A stretch of DNA of 6,219 nt. Source: an uncultured Brevinema sp. (GTDB lineage Bacteria; Spirochaetota; Brevinematia; Brevinematales; Brevinemataceae). Positions 4,676 through 6,219 of this stretch are shown in pieces. Below the pieces are notes generated by a model, which saw only the letters and a program-made list of their open reading frames with translations, searched no databases and was not told the DNA's origin. The stretch is from the NCBI GenBank assembly GCA_947040475.1, contig CAMRBT010000091.1, forward strand, positions 1 to 6,219. Direction: 5' to 3'. The position numbers and the translations under genes were made by a program. The first letter of the stretch is position 1. Every line of letters begins with the position of its first letter.

Positions 4676-6064
4676 ATGAGATTGTTAAAAAACACAGCAA
4701 AACCAAAAATGATAGACTGGCTACTTTTTATAGCTATAGGAGTAGTATGCCATTTTTCTTTTTTATATATGGATATTACAACAACAACATTACATGGGAT
4801 TGATTTTTGGAATACCAATATTTTTAATTTTTATTCTTATGAATTTAATAAGACAGGATTCTATGAAGGATTCCTACACCCCCATGCAGCCTACCCTCTG
4901 CCTATGTATATTATTTTTGCTATTTGGAATTTCCCTCTATGGGTATTGACAAAGTTTTTTGGGGTGAAGCTCATTATTGGGCAAACATATATATATTTTT
5001 TATGGGCAAAACTAATACTCGTCCCTTTTATTGTTGGAGCAGCATATTATGTTTACAAAATATGTCAAGAACTAAAAATAGATAATGATAGAGCTAAATG
5101 GTGTGTGCTCGTATTTTTATCTTCTCTTAATTTGATAGTACCTGTTTTTTTTATTAGTCAATATGATATTATCTATGTACCATTTATGTTGATGGGTGTA
5201 TTAGCATTACTACAAGATAAAGAAAAATCTTTCTTATTGTGGTTTGCTCTTGCAATTTCTATGAAAAATTTCGCACTATTTCCGTTTATCGTTCTTGTGT
5301 TTTTAAAAGAGAAAGATTTTTACAAAATCCCTGTAAAAATTTTAGCAGGTTGTTCTATACTATTGTTTTTTACGATAATAGCTTCTTTTGATCCAGCTTA
5401 TGCACACAGTATATCTTTTACAAAAAATATGGTGGGTAGAATTTTTGCAAATACTATTTCTGGATTTAGTGGGTTTTCTATTAATATGACTTTGTATATT
5501 CTTATCTGTATTTTAGCCTACACAAGAGATATAAGTGATAAACTCATATTTAATAGGTGGGTAATTTATCTCTCTATGATTTCATTAGTATCTTTTTTTA
5601 CTTTTTTATCAGGGCTAAACTACTACTGGATTGTACTAACAACGCCTTTTATTGCAATCACTATATTTCAAAATCCTAAATATCTTAATATTAATATTAT
5701 ATTAACTACTATTGCTGAATTTGGAATGGTGGTATGGACTACGGAGAAAATCTATTGGTTTTTTGAAATAAGTGTAATTAATAACTTAGGTGTTTTTCCT
5801 AAAATTTTTAATGTGACAGGGACTCGTCCTCATACTTCTTTAGGGATCGTTAATGAGATGGCGGATATTTTTGGCACTTTATATTTTGCTTGTATGCTGG
5901 CATTTATTATTATAACTTATCCTAGAAAAGAAGAAAATATCATTAATAATAGCACTTTGGAAGTAGTAGATAGACAAATAGTATGGGTAAGAATGGGCTT
6001 ATCTATAGCATTATTACTAGGATTTTATTTTATTTATTTTTACACAGGTCCAGCGCTAGGCTAG
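4676..6064 (+). CDS. Polytopic inner-membrane protein, GT-C glycosyltransferase-like (462 aa)
   Basis: The protein has about 11-13 hydrophobic segments, starting at residues 15-32 and ending near 437-457, so it is an integral inner-membrane protein. The pattern resembles GT-C fold transferases that use polyprenyl-phosphate sugars: a first external loop with an acidic residue (HGIDFWN, Asp43), then SQYD at 161-164 before a hydrophobic helix (compare the GQ-D motif of GT87/DUF2029-like proteins), and SMKNFALFPF at 195-204, which resembles the usual K-(P)-L-P stretch. This assignment is inference from pattern, not a firm family match, and donor and acceptor are unknown. AGGA (4664-4667) 8 nt upstream and the charged N-terminus support the ATG at 4676 over Met12. 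It has its own promoter. No terminator is seen after it. Alternatives are a polysaccharide polymerase or flippase. Confidence 0.85.
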   Translation: MRLLKNTAKPKMIDWLLFIAIGVVCHFSFLYMDITTTTLHGIDFWNTNIFNFYSYEFNKTGFYEGFLHPHAAYPLPMYIIFAIWNFPLWVLTKFFGVKLIIGQTYIYFLWAKLILVPFIVGAAYYVYKICQELKIDNDRAKWCVLVFLSSLNLIVPVFFISQYDIIYVPFMLMGVLALLQDKEKSFLLWFALAISMKNFALFPFIVLVFLKEKDFYKIPVKILAGCSILLFFTIIASFDPAYAHSISFTKNMVGRIFANTISGFSGFSINMTLYILICILAYTRDISDKLIFNRWVIYLSMISLVSFFTFLSGLNYYWIVLTTPFIAITIFQNPKYLNINIILTTIAEFGMVVWTTEKIYWFFEISVINNLGVFPKIFNVTGTRPHTSLGIVNEMADIFGTLYFACMLAFIIITYPRKEENIINNSTLEVVDRQIVWVRMGLSIALLLGFYFIYFYTGPALG

Positions 6065-6178
6065 TTTTTGTCACTACCAGAACACCTACTCATTCCCTAA
6101 ACGGATAAACAACTCGTCCCACTAAATCAAGCTCACAGTAAAAAATAATAAAATCGGATAAAATTAAGGTATATAAAA
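6065..6178. other. Short intergenic region without a clear signal
   Basis: I see no intrinsic terminator after the membrane protein and no convincing promoter. GGATAAA occurs twice (near 6101 and 6155). AAGG (6166-6169) is a plausible ribosome-binding site for the next gene, which may be partly transcribed from upstream. Confidence 0.5.
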
Positions 6179-6219
6179 ATGAATAAATTTAGTATTTTAA
6201 GTCTATCATTTCTTGGCTT
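6179..6219 (+). CDS. N-terminal start of a probable exported protein (3' truncated by window)
   Basis: ATG at 6179 opens a frame of 13 complete codons, MNKFSILSLSFLG, that runs off the window. AAGG (6166-6169) lies 9 nt upstream. A Lys followed by a hydrophobic Ser/Leu/Phe stretch is how signal peptides of exported proteins or lipoproteins begin, as in the other envelope genes here. Nothing more can be said about its function, and it is too short to exclude chance. Confidence 0.5.
   Translation, partial: MNKFSILSLSFLG

Overview
This AT-rich window (about one third G+C by eye) reads as chromosomal DNA from a diderm bacterium. Four reading frames look like secreted or outer-membrane beta-barrel proteins, and a further frame at the right edge starts like a signal peptide. 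The one enzyme that can be named confidently is an H2O-forming NADH oxidase of the FAD/cysteine-sulfenate type, typical of fermentative, low-oxygen or host-associated bacteria. A low-G+C spirochaete (Brachyspira/Brevinema-like) would fit, but this is inference; no taxonomic marker gene is present.

Layout from left to right: (1) bases 1-158 are the 3' end of a plus-strand beta-barrel gene. (2) It converges on a minus-strand gene (254-820) for a small 188-residue barrel. The two share a bidirectional terminator that is a perfect 31-bp inverted repeat and ends next to the minus-strand stop codon. (3) Bases 821-1466 are a 646-bp divergent intergenic region with several signals: a pseudoknot-capable pair of inverted repeats (901-1028), a lone consensus DnaA box, a 10-bp palindrome, and a promoter-plus-terminator unit (1223-1311) that would make an RNA of about 55 nt. 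(4) nox (1467-2798, plus) is followed by two tandem GUAA-loop hairpins. (5) Two paralogous barrel genes lie on the minus strand (2944-3690 and 3800-4534). Each is preceded by the same 38-bp promoter module, so the whole promoter-gene unit appears to have been duplicated in tandem. (6) Divergent from them, a polytopic membrane protein resembling GT-C glycosyltransferases (4676-6064, plus) has a strong promoter with a dyad in its spacer. (7) The first 13 codons of another probable exported protein start at 6179.

No metabolic pathway links the genes. The themes are cell envelope (barrels, a possible envelope glycosyltransferase) and oxygen/NADH disposal (nox). No mobile element, CRISPR array, tRNA or rRNA was seen. 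The least explained part is the region upstream of nox.
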